From: Candidatus Altimarinota bacterium
GTDB lineage: Bacteria; Patescibacteriota; Gracilibacteria; BD1-5; UBA2023
Assembly (NCBI GenBank): GCA_002747975.1
Contig: PDRA01000020.1
Span: 1-64,000, forward strand
DNA length: 64,000 nt
Direction: 5' to 3'
Under the pieces are notes generated by a model that was not told where the DNA came from, made no database searches, and saw only the letters and a program-made list of their open reading frames with translations. The stretch's first letter is position 1, and the number at the start of each line of letters is the position of its first letter. The translations under genes were made by a program, and so were the position numbers. Below, piece after piece: positions 1-10,140 of this stretch.

Positions 1-116
1 GCGAGTTTATTTCTCCCAAGGATTTTGTTTCTTTTGTCCGCAAAAGAAAAGAGAAAGTCTGAGGGTTTTCATAGCCCAAACGACAGTTTGACAAGAAGTG
101 CAGAAAACACAAGGAA

Positions 117-475
117 GATCCTGAAACAAGTTCAGGATGACAGAAAAAGTCACCCCGAGGAACGAAGTGACGTGGCAATCTGTGTGATGATGAAAACGGA
201 AGAGATCGCCGCGCTTCGCTCGCGATGACGGAGAAAGAAGAAACCACAGAAACATGGATCCCTGGTCAAGCCAGGGATGAAAGGAAGAGAAAAGGCAACA
301 ATAATATGTCATTCCTGCGCAGGCAGGAATCCATTCGGGGAAAAAGGTACAAAAGAGGAAGATCCTGAATCAAGTTCAGGATGACAGGGAAAAGAGATCG
401 CCGCGCTGCCCTCGCGATGACGGAGAAAGAAGAAACCACAGAAACCAAGAGATCCTGAAACGAGTTCAGGATGAC
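117..475. repeat. Cluster of short palindromic repeats
   Basis: No gene is supported in 1-512. It holds three near-identical palindromes at 117-141, 361-385 and 451-475 (GATCCTGAAWCRAGTTCAGG followed by ATGAC), another at 308-332 (GTCATTCC...GGAATCC) and one near 259-276. A direct repeat of about 50 bp occurs at 202-251 and 394-443, differing at only a few bases. The first palindrome returns inverted near 8500 and inside cysS near 21250. These look like a dispersed REP/RPE-type family; the short ORFs across it are repeat translations, not genes. Confidence 0.8.
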
Positions 476-512
476 AGAGACCAAAATCCCCCTGTCCTTC
501 GAACATTCCCCT

Positions 513-869
513 TTACAAAGGGATACGATATACATCACTTTTGTAATTAGTCGCCTCTTTATATTTATTAAATTCTGTTTGCACTTTCTCAATGTAAGGC
601 TCAAGTTCTTTTCCAATAAGAGGAAGGTCTATAATCTTGGTCAGTGACCAACTAATAAGGGTAATAACAATAGTCGCTCCAATCAAGAGTCCAAGTCCAC
701 GAAAAATCCCAGCCACAAAATTGGGCCATATCATCTTCCATGGTTTACGAATAAAATCAGTAAATTCCTCAAGCCCTGTATTTTCGACAGCACGAATAAA
801 CTGATCAAGCTCATATTTTGTGAGTTTTCGAGATTTTGGTTTTGGTTGATTTCTCTGTAGAGAACGCAT
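513..869 (-). CDS. Small membrane protein, DUF5665-like
   Basis: A 118-residue protein. The first ~45 residues are charged and basic (RNQPKPKSRKL near the N-terminus), then comes a stretch FVAGIFRGLGLLIGATIVIT with one long transmembrane segment, then a charged tail. This layout matches DUF5665 family proteins, small single-span membrane proteins of unknown function common in candidate phyla. The ATG at 869 is preceded in frame by ATG-CGA-TGA, so with TGA read as Gly the start could instead be 878, adding three residues. Family assignment is from memory of its pattern and is moderate. Confidence 0.7.
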   Translation of the reverse strand: MRSLQRNQPKPKSRKLTKYELDQFIRAVENTGLEEFTDFIRKPWKMIWPNFVAGIFRGLGLLIGATIVITLISWSLTKIIDLPLIGKELEPYIEKVQTEFNKYKEATNYKSDVYRIPL

Positions 870-981
870 TCATCGCATACAATAAAAAGGGATTATGAAT
901 ACAATTATACTTTTAGTATACACTATTTAAGCGTTTTTTGCAAAAGATTTTACTTATATCATCTCACGCAGGTAAAATATG

Positions 982-3900
982 CTATCGTAAATTCGTACTA
1001 AAAATATTATTTGGGCGACTCATCGCATCAAAATTGGTAATAATTACCACTCACTCTTCATGTCATTTGTTGTAATTCTTCGTTCCCTGTGGTTTAGGAA
1101 AATCAAATCATTTGTTATTCATCCTCAAAAATGAGAGATCGTACTCTACAGCCTGATAGAGTGTTCCAATAGAAAATCCTGATGTTTCAATCGTCGTTCC
1201 ATTTGCTGGAATCAAGTATCCAGTAGAATCATTTCACCGAACGGCTCATCAGATTGTATTTCGAGAAAAAAGACTTCCATGGAAGACGAGTTGATTTTGA
1301 AGCGCTGCTGTTCGTGATGGGTCGCTCTTGGTAAATCGGTTCCCATTTGAATCAACAGAGATAACAGATCACTCTGTATAAATATTAGCATTGATATAAC
1401 GTACATATGGCTTAATATAGAAATTTCCTTTTGTATCATCTCCAAGATCATCTTTGATGACAACCAAAGAGAGTGGAGTCGTCCCCTCACCAAGAAACTC
1501 TGTATCTACCATGATATTTCCATTTTTTACAACAAGTGTGTGCCATGGATTTGTAGAATTTGGAAGGTTTGATCCAGTCATCACAATATCACCAGAAATA
1601 TAGGCAATACCATGAACAATCGCTCATGATTCAGAGAGATTTACTTTTGGAGTTCTATTTCGAAGTAAGAAGGCAATATTTTTGTAAATAGTGTTTCTAT
1701 AATCTTGTGTTGGGATACTACTTTCTACAAAATTAGCTCTATCGAGGACATACCAATCTTTCCCTTTTGTCTGCTTGGTTCATCCTACATAAATCCGGCC
1801 GAGTTTTCACTGATTGTATTCAATACCTGATCCATAAAATCTCTTTTCATGAGAAAGCCAGTATCGAGGAGTTTTCTTATTTCCATCAATTGATTTGAGA
1901 TTATTGACTTTCACAATTGGAAATGTATCAATATCAAGATCATTCACTGTGAAGTTTTCTTGCGTGTCTTGTTGTTCTATGATAAATTGGCTTTTATGAG
2001 CTCATGTAAGCACAGTGTTTATAATTGAAGTATTTCCGTTATATGATCCAGTTGAAGAAATGAAAAGTTTACCCGTATCTTTTGGCATAAGAGTCTCTGT
2101 GAAGTTGGATGTTGTAAGGCTGAGAGAAGTGTTTGGAGGCCAATCTTCTTTTGGCTGTGTTCGGAAATATTTGAGATAAATATTATTTAACGCTCCAAGT
2201 GTTATGTTATCGGCGACACCTTCATCGAGTTGTATCGATCCAGTAAAGATATGATAGAATTCTTTTTTGTTATAATTACTTGGGAAATCTTTTTCACCTG
2301 TAGCATCATAACGAGGACCTTTTTGACTACAATCATTGACTCAGAAATTATCCCAAAAACAGGTTCGCCCAGCGAAATGCACTTCAAATTTTCATGGAGT
2401 ATATGAGTATACTTGTGTATTGATACGACCCTCAAGATCAGTCTTTCCATTCCCAAAAACATAGCCTCCACTCAGTCCATTATCTTTGATACGAGTTTGT
2501 ATTGATGATGGTCAGCTTCCCTGCACAGCATCGAGATAAATCGTTGCTCCAGTTTGAGAAATACTCCTGATCTTCCTCTCACTCATTTTATTGTAATATC
2601 GATCATAGAAAGTCAGGAGAAGCTCATAATTATCATTGGCATCAGCAAATCGATCAATATTAAGTGCTGGAATATTTTCTACCGTGACAACTCATTGATC
2701 TGTTCGAGGCTTACAGGTTCCTGATGTATTACAACTCTGAGCATTTCCCTTTGTTTCCGTTGGAATACAGATATCATCTGTAGGACACACAGGCTGACGA
2801 CAGTTGCCAGAAGGACAACTTACCGGTGCTGGACAGTCACTTGGATCAGTACAATGTGGCTGAGGACTGAGCGCTGGCACAATTCGAAATTGCACCCTTG
2901 CATCATCACTATTTTCTGGACTGAGAATATTTCCAGCATTATCCTGTACTCGAAGAGTGATTTGATAGAGTCCTGTTTTTTTGATGGTTCCAGTCCAATT
3001 CAAATTGATTTTATGAGGCACAGAATCCATAGTGCCACTGGATGCACGCAGATCAATCCTGTCTTGACGAATTTTACGCGCCTGAAGCCGATTGTTACCT
3101 GATTTGATCAAACTATCTATTTCTATACCTGAAGCAGTGAAAACTCCTGCATAGACCGTTTCAGATACAGTTCATCATTGAGCGTTTTGTATTCTTTCGA
3201 TTTCAATAGAAAAATCTTTTATCTCAGAAACTCCAGCATATCCATCCCAACGAGAAAATGGATTTCCGCTGTATTGACTTGATCCAGAATCAGTCAACTC
3301 AAAATTGAAGTGAACATCACCAGCGTAGTAGCTTCCTGCCTGCACACGATTATTCTCATTATCCAAAAGAGTCTGAGTTGCATTATAGTTATCTTGCGTT
3401 GGAGTATCTGTTATGACTGAAACCGGCTTGATTTTGTCGATAAGGGGACCTTGATGATCTCCAGTTTCATTTTCTTTGAGCTTGTACTTACAAGTACTGG
3501 CATCTCGACTCACAGTAATATCTGGATATCCAGAAACCGGAAATGTATTTATTTTTGTGACAAAATCCGGATCACCTGGAAATATATGAGCTCAAAGATT
3601 TCTAACTTCTTGATCATAGACATCCTTATTGCTAGGTGTCCAATTCCCTGGGTCAGCAAAAAAAGATATATTCGGTGCGTTTGTTTTTTTTGCAATTACA
3701 AAATAGTACAGACGAATACTTTGTAAAAGATCTGTTGAAGGAAAGGTGTTGTTTTGTATATGAGAAATGATTGATTGACAGGTCGTCTTATCAGCCGTTG
3801 AGAGAAGAGAGCTGAATTTGGTACAAAACTGTTTCATATCAGATTCTTTGAGGGTATACTTACACTTTCGTTCAATGTCTGTTGGAGGATCGATATAGGC

Positions 3901-4767
3901 CTCACATGCATCAGTACTCATATTACCAACCTCATCTGTATATGGACTCGACATATAATACTCTGTTTGTCTATTTTGAAGGAGGGTGCCAATATGAACA
4001 GTAATTCCAGTATTTGTACAACCAGAATCATCATCACTACACAGTGATCGAGGAACAAGATTTAAATACGTCCAAGCTCCAGTATACGAGAGTCATCCAC
4101 TGGCATATATGATAGAACCTCCTGTTCCATTCGCAATAATATCGTCGAGCTTATTCTCAAGATCAATGTTATCTAAATACTGTCACTGGGATCCTTGTAT
4201 CATTGTATATCCCATCATAACCGGATCACAAGTCGGTAGTTCTTCATCCCATTTATAGGTTGCTGTTTTTTTGTGTTGTACAAAAAAGTCTGATCCATCT
4301 GGATTGAGTTCTCCAGTACACTGCTGCCATTTCATAATAGCTGGATGAGTAAAATCTCCACCAACATGAACCGATTGTCAATCTGGTCAACGATAAATAC
4401 AATTATACTCGTCATCAATACAATCTCCATCATGGTATCAAGTACACGATCATGAGGCATCAAATCAATCACAGAGTTGTTCGTATTCATTACATCACAA
4501 TGTACAAGTATAACAATAGCTGTCTGAAATATCTGTTAAAGAATTATGATTTTGCAAGGGTCCTGCACATTTATCAAGTGTCACTCCATCAAATATATTG
4601 ATCTTCTGAACGACACAAAGGTTATTGATTCCATTAAGACGAATAAATGGTCATACAGCACCTGTGCCAGTCGTTTGAGTACAGCCATTCCAACTTGCCT
4701 GCACATCAAAAGTTCAAGCCAGAAGTACAGAGAAAAACGCAAATAAAAGAAGAGGGAGTTTTTTCAT
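982..4767 (-). CDS. Large secreted cysteine-rich surface protein
   Basis: A 1261-residue reading frame, continuous only if TGA is Gly; I checked it codon by codon and found no TAA or TAG before 982. It starts MKKLPLLLFAFFSVLLAG, a signal peptide. The first ~200 residues are rich in Cys and Asp (for example CDGFDASGSC). The middle has Ig-like beta segments (YQITLRVQDNAGNI) followed by a short Cys-rich insert near 2700-2870. The C-terminal third (VVKNGNIMVDTEF, IYVGGTKQTKGKDWYV) resembles surface proteins of candidate phyla. It lies 19 bp downstream of the small gene at 4787-5080 and is probably co-transcribed. Likely an exported cell-surface or adhesin-type protein; no enzymatic motif was seen. 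Confidence 0.85.
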
Positions 4768-4786
4768 AAATACAAAGTATTAAAAA

Positions 4787-5080
4787 TTAATATGAAAAGA
4801 AAGATGAAACTGATCATGGAGTCGAAATAGAACCACCAGGAGGTGTATAAGTCGGATTGGATCCTGGTCATTCTGCTGGACAGTCCATATCATACCTATC
4901 ATCTGTCAGACCCACAGATATACTGTTTCCATCTGGAGGCATTGTATTCGGTCACCACCACTGGGTATCTCCATCAGGAGTAAATGTAACTGAAGCCCAG
5001 AGGATTCCGACACCCAGCAAAACTCCTGCAATCAAAAGAGAGAGAAAAAATGATTTTTTTAAAAAACTCTGTTTTTTCAT
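4787..5080 (-). CDS. Small exported or membrane-anchored protein
   Basis: A 97-residue frame with in-frame TGA at the glycines of QWWGPN, PAEGPG and STPGS. The N-terminus MKKQSFLKKSFFLSLLIAGV is basic then hydrophobic, a signal anchor. The remainder is Pro/Gly/Asp-rich (FTPDGD, TMPPDGN) and low in complexity. It directly precedes the large surface protein on the same strand, suggesting a two-gene export operon in which this is a small accessory or substrate. I do not recognise a family. Confidence 0.7.
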
Positions 5081-5204
5081 AGAGAGAAAACTTAAATAAT
5101 ACCCCTGTATAGTAATAGTTTTTTACAATTTTACAAGAGATTTTACTTGTATTTTCCGATTTTTTGTATACAATGGGGAGTGTTTATTTTTAATATGTAT
5201 TACA

Positions 5205-5510
5205 ATGAAAGTATTCGCAAGCATTCTTGCTCTTGTTTTTGTGCTCTCAGCCTGTACTGGAACAAATCAAAACAAACAACCCAAAATCAATACATCACAA
5301 GAAACACAAAAAACACAAGTACAAAAACCAAACCAACCACCTTCTTCCCAAACATGAGAGGTGATAGAGGCTCCTATAAATCCAAATCCTAATCCTCAAA
5401 TCTGAAAAGGAGATATGCACGATGCCAGTGGAAATACTATCCCCTTTCCTTCTCCAGAGGAGCAAACCAAAATCAAAAAAGAACTCTCTCAAACACAAGA
5501 ATATAAATAG
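5205..5510 (+). CDS. Putative lipoprotein
   Basis: A 101-residue protein with a clear lipoprotein signal: hydrophobic ASILALVFVLSAC with lipobox LSAC, Cys about residue 17. The mature part is a Gln/Lys/Pro/Asn-rich disordered tail (KTQVQKPNQPPSSQT) with two TGA-coded Gly. A -10-like TATACA lies at 5167-5172. It is divergent from the surface-protein operon. No known family; an anchored low-complexity envelope protein is the best reading. Confidence 0.75.
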
Positions 5511-5528
5511 TGTTTGAATAATGCTCCT

Positions 5529-5602
5529 GTCCCCGTAGTTAAGTGGAATAACAAAACCCTCCTAAGGTTTAGTCACAAGTTCGATCCTTGTCGGGGACAC
5601 CA
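5529..5602 (+). tRNA. tRNA-Arg (anticodon CCU)
   Basis: Full cloverleaf: acceptor GTCCCCG/CGGGGAC, D arm GTTA...TAAC, anticodon stem AAACC/GGTTT with loop CTCCTAA giving anticodon CCT, T arm ACAAG-TTCGATC-CTTGT, and an encoded CCA end. It reads AGG. It sits just upstream of ssb. Confidence 0.93.
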
Positions 5603-5680
5603 TTTTATCTAAAAAAACTTGCAAGTTTTGATTTTTTTCATACACTTAGAGGTGTTTATTTTTCTAAATTATTATTATTT

Positions 5681-6127
5681 ATGGCTAGCTCACTCAACAA
5701 AGTTCAAATTATCGGAAATCTCACAGCAGATCCTGAGGTTCGAGAAACTCCAAATGGTCAAAAGGTTGCTACTTTCTCTGTCGCAACAAATCGAAAATGG
5801 AAAGACTCGAATGGTGAATTTCAAGAAGATGTCGAATTTCACAATTGTGTCGCATGGCGATGGAATGCTGATTTAGCTGAACAGTATATGCACAAAGGAA
5901 AAAAAGTCTATGTAGAAGGATATCTTAAAACTCGAAACTGGGAAGATACGGCTGGTGTCAAGCGATACAAAACGGAAATCGTAACGGACAATATCATACT
6001 CCTCTCTCCAGCAGGAACTCCAGAAAATACCGGATCGGCTCCAGCAGCAGCTCCAGCTGAAGCAGTATCAAGCTCAAGTAAACCAAAAAAAGAAGAGGAC
6101 ATCAACATAGAAGATATTCCGTTTTAA
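5681..6127 (+). CDS. ssb: Single-stranded DNA-binding protein
   Basis: A 148-residue SSB that coats single-stranded DNA in replication and repair. The OB-fold core runs from SLNKVQIIGNLTADPEVR through TFSVATNRKW and VYVEGYLKTRNW (residues ~4-108), then a Pro/Ala/Ser-rich linker and the acidic tip DINIEDIPF, which matches the conserved partner-docking tail. The ATG at 5681 is chosen because it fits the family N-terminus; an upstream ATG in frame would run through the tRNA tail. There is no TGA in this gene. It stands alone between the tRNA and convergent ligA. Confidence 0.96.
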   Translation: MASSLNKVQIIGNLTADPEVRETPNGQKVATFSVATNRKWKDSNGEFQEDVEFHNCVAWRWNADLAEQYMHKGKKVYVEGYLKTRNWEDTAGVKRYKTEIVTDNIILLSPAGTPENTGSAPAAAPAEAVSSSSKPKKEEDINIEDIPF

Positions 6128-6178
6128 AAAAATATGAATTTATTTTTCCCTTATTTTCTCGTAAAATAAGGGATTTTT

Positions 6179-8296
6179 TTATGTCCCCATCTCAAATAAT
6201 GCTTCCAACGACAAACAAGAAACTCCTAAATCTTCAGCCTTTTTTTGCTTGCTTCCTGCCTTTTCACCAACCACCAAATAGTCAAGTGCTCTACTGACAC
6301 TGGTACGAATTTGTCCGCCATTTTTTTCTATCCAGTCGTGGATTTGATCGCGACTCATATTCTCAAAACTCCCTGTCACACAAAAAGTTTTTCCAGAGAG
6401 TTTTGTCTCTGTGAGATGTTGTTTTTTTTCAGGGATTTGTATATCAAGTTTCTGAAAAAGAGATTTCATTCTCGCGGCATTCTCCTCAAAAAACCAGGTA
6501 AATCCTTTTGCCGTTTCTGGTCCTATATCTTTGATATTTTCGAGCTCTTCTGGATCTATTTGACACAAAAAATCGACTGAAATAGGATGATACCCATTTT
6601 TTTCGTATACATATTCTTCGAGAATTTGTGCTGTTTTTTTTCCAACTCATGGGATTCCTATCGCTGTGAAAATTCGAGCCAGTGTTGTATGACGAGCATC
6701 CTCCACCGCCTGTATGAGATTTTCTACCGATTTTTCTTTGTACCCCTCAAAAGAGAGGATTTTTTCTCGAAATCGCTCAATCTCAAAAATCGAAGCAAAG
6801 TCATCAATAATTTCGGTTTCAAGAAATAACTCTATTTGCTTGACTCAAAGTCCATCAATATTTAAACCCTGCTTCGAAACAAACATCTCGAGTTGACCCT
6901 GCACTTTCGCAGGACAATGCTTATTTGGACAATAAATAGCCACTTTCCCTTCATTTTGGAGAAGAGCTGTCTGACAAATCGGACAGTTTTTTGGTGTGAT
7001 AACCTTCTTTTCATTTCAACTTCGAACACTGTCTATCACGCTAACAATCTCGGGTATAACTTCTCCAGCTCTTGAAATATAAACATAATCTGCAATTCGA
7101 ACATCTTTTTTGGCAAGCTCATCATAATTATGAAGCGTGGCTCGTCGTACGATCACTCCTGTCACTGGTGTGGGTTCAAGATTGGCAACTGGCGTCACTG
7201 TTCCTGTACGCCCAACAGAATGCTCTATCGAAAGCACTCGGGATCGCACTTGTTTTGCTGGGAACTTGTAAGCGATAGAATAGCGAGGATGATGCGCCGT
7301 TTGCCCAAGGAGATGCCACAACTTCATATTATTTATTTTCAATACAATTCCATCAGTATCATAATAAAATCGTTTTTTTCATTCATCGAGATAATCCTTG
7401 ATTTCTGTTTCGATTATTTCTATGAGTGTATCAATTCCAGAAATAATTCAAAACTCATACTCTCCACAATCAAAACCCCACTCTTTTAGCATTGATACGA
7501 GATCACTGTATGAAGGTATGTCAAATCATACTATTCATACTTCGTCTTTTTCGACCTGTGGAAGTGAGTAAGCAAAAAACTCGAGTTTTCGCTCTCGTGT
7601 GATGAGAGGATTGATCTGTCGCAGTGATCCAGAGGCGGCATTTCGTGGATTGGCAAAAAGTTTTTCGCCATCTTCCATTCGTTTTTTATTGACTTGTTCG
7701 AAGACATTGTTTGGCATGACAACTTCTCACCGCACTTCTATATATTCATAATCCTCAAAAGCGTCAATTTTTTTCGGAATATTTGCAATTTCTTTCGCTC
7801 AAAGCGTTATATTTTCCCCTTCTATCCCGCTTCATCGAGTAATAGCCAGATCCAGTATTCCATATTTATAAATAAGAGCAACCCCAAGTCCATCATACTT
7901 TGGTTGGATATAATATTCAAATTCTTCTGGAGACTTTTCCTTCAAGATATTTCGCATTCTCGTCTCAAAATCGCGAATATCATCGGTATTATACGTGTTA
8001 TCAAGCGAAATCATTGGATATCGATGTCTGATCTTCTCAAATTGCTGACTTGTCAAAATTGCAAGTTGTGCCGTCGGAGAACTCTCATCAAGCATACCAT
8101 GATCAGCTTCGAGTTTTGCAAGGGCATGAAATAGCTTATCATACTCTTCATCAGAAATGATTGGTGACTCTTTTTCATGATAGAGGGTATTATGATCTCG
8201 TATGACTTCTCGCAAACGAAGAATATCTTCTTTTTTGAGTCGGTGAAGCCGCTCGAGAAAATCATTGCTGTCTTGAAGAAGAAGTTGTGTATTCAT
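6179..8296 (-). CDS. ligA: NAD-dependent DNA ligase
   Basis: A 705-residue frame with several TGA-Gly codons. LigA seals DNA nicks using NAD+. The N-terminal Ia/adenylation region begins [20 protein letters not shown] and includes [13 protein letters not shown]; the adenylation motif with catalytic Lys is [11 protein letters not shown]. The OB fold includes [20 protein letters not shown], a Zn-finger segment lies near 6900-7000, helix-hairpin-helix repeats follow, and a C-terminal BRCT domain ([20 protein letters not shown]) ends the protein. The length is normal for the family (~670-700). It is convergent with ssb. Confidence 0.96.
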
Positions 8297-8691
8297 AGAA
8301 GGAAGTAAATAGAGAATAGATTGTAGAAGGGAGATTTTAGAAATTAGAATTTTAGAATGTAGAGGGCAGAGATTTTTTTATAACCCACTTTGCGAAATGG
8401 GATATTCATGAAGATAAGGAGATTTTTCGCAAGCCCCCTTTGTAAAGGGGAAAAGCGAGTGAAGCGAGCCGGGGGATTTCTTGTCTTTGCGGTCCCTGTC
8501 ATCCTGAACTTGTTTCAGGATCTTTCTTTTGCTCTTATTTGCTCCTACCTCCGTCATCCTCAATCTATTTGAGAATATCTTTATCCCCTTTCATTCATTC
8601 TTTTCAAGAAATATTCAAAGAGTATAAAAAAAATTTGTATTTTGTCGAATTTTTTATATACTTTATGGACTTTTATTCTTATTTTAATATT
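8297..8691. other. Intergenic region with dispersed repeats before tig
   Basis: About 395 bp without a gene. At 8430-8530 it holds CCCCTTTGTAAAGGGG, a copy of the palindrome near 505-520, then GAGTGAAGCGAGCCGGGGG and an inverted copy of the 117-141 palindrome (GTCATCCTGAACTTGTTTCA). Near 8657-8662 TATACT is a plausible -10 for tig, with a weak -35 (TTGTAT at 8635-8640, 16-bp spacing). Confidence 0.7.
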
Positions 8692-10020
8692 ATGCAAGTT
8701 TCTACAGAAAAAAAATCACCCTACCTTATCGAAATAACTCTCAAGGAGTCATGAGCTGAATTCGAAAAAGCCTATAAAAAAGTTCTCAAAGATGTCCAAG
8801 AAAAATGATCAGTAAAAGGATTCAAAAAAGGAGCAGAAATTCCAGAAAAAGTCATCGTGCGTGAGTTTGGAAAAGAAGCTCTCCAACAACAGACTCTCGA
8901 TAGTGTTATCGAAAAAGCCTATCCAAAAGCACTCGCAAAAGAAAAAATTATCCCAGCTGCTCCTGGGAATATCACTCAGATCAAAAGCATCAATCCAGTT
9001 GAAGTCGTTTTTGAAGTTGAAATCTTCCCAGAAGTCAAAATCGATGAAAAAAAGCTCGATACTATCAAAATCAAGAAATCAAGTGTCCGAGTCACAAAAA
9101 AAGAGATAGAAGAGGAGCTCGATGCGATCAAAACTCGATTTACACACTACCATGAAGCTGGTAAAAAAGCTGATGATGGAGCTGATACTTCAAATGAAAC
9201 CATCGAAAAAAATGATCGAACCACAATCACGGCTCAAGGATACGACAAAAAGGGTGGTGCGCCAATCAATGAAACCTATGTCCCAAGTCATCCGCTTGTC
9301 ATCGGATCTGGATCATTTATTCCAGGTTTTGAAGAGAAACTTATCGGTGCAAAAGTTGGAGACAAAGTTGATTTTGATATTACCTTTCCAGATGACTATC
9401 ACAGTGATGATTTTAAAGGGCGAAAAGTATACTTTGAAGCAACCGTCGAAAAAATCGAAAAACCACACACACCAGAATTCACACCAGAATTTATTGAGCA
9501 GCTTCGAGGGGAAAAAACTGATCTCGAAGGATTCAAAGAAATTCTCAAACAAGAGATCACTGACAGAAAACAAGCTCAGGCAAGACAAAAAGATGAGGGT
9601 GAACTTATGAAACAACTCGAAAAAATCTCAACACTTGAAATCGGTCCAGCTCTCCTCAAAAGAGAAACTGATCAAGTTTTTCTCGAGCACAGTGAGCAAA
9701 TCCGACAACAGGGTATGGATATCAAAAACTACCTCGAGCATGTAAAAATGGATGAGGAAACCTACAAAACAGAAGTTGTAAAACCAGAAGCAGAGCGACG
9801 ACTTCGAGCCGAACTGATTCTCTCACAAATCCGAAAAATCAAAAAGGTCGAACCAACAGAAAAAGATATGAAAGCAGAAATTGCAACTATTATCAAAGCC
9901 TACGGTTCGTCTGAGGTCATCGATCGACTGGAGAAAAAACTCGTTCCAGGTGATCCAACCTATGAAGATATCAAAAACCGACTTGCCTACAAACAAGTTG
10001 TAGAAATGTTTTTTGAATAA
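8692..10020 (+). CDS. tig: Trigger factor chaperone
   Basis: A 442-residue ribosome-associated folding chaperone and peptidyl-prolyl isomerase. The N-terminal ribosome-binding domain contains the signature GFKKGAEIPEKVIVREFG (canonical GFRxGKxP). The FKBP-like PPIase domain spans roughly residues 175-260 (PLVIGSGSFIPGFEEKLIGA and VDFDITFPDDYHSDDFKG). The C-terminal helical arms are charged. TGA-Gly codons occur near the N-terminus (KES-G-AEFEKAY and QEK-G-SVKGF), so the first true ATG at 8692 is recovered only with code 25. A hairpin terminator follows. Confidence 0.96.
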
Positions 10021-10040
10021 AGAGCACTTGAAAGTATAAT

Positions 10041-10069
10041 AAAAAGACCTTGATGAAGAGGTCTTTTTT
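10041..10069 (+). terminator. Rho-independent terminator after tig
   Basis: Inverted repeat AAAAGACCT ... AGGTCTTTT with an 8-nt loop followed by a T run, 20 bp after the tig stop. Confidence 0.85.
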
Positions 10070-10089
10070 GGTTTCTCGTAATAAATCAT

Positions 10090-10117
10090 TTGAAAAAAAA
10101 CAATTTTTCTATATACT
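10090..10117 (+). promoter_or_regulatory. secA promoter
   Basis: TTGAAA at 10090-10095 and TATACT at 10112-10117, spacing 16. It leaves a predicted leader of only ~17 nt before the secA ATG at 10141, with no Shine-Dalgarno. Confidence 0.65.
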
Positions 10118-10140
10118 GTGTCGGCAATTTAATTTTATAT

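Noticed and set aside
5588-5680. Upstream extension of SSB
   Set aside because: It would read through the tRNA tail and AT-rich leader and does not match the family N-terminus; ATG at 5681 fits.
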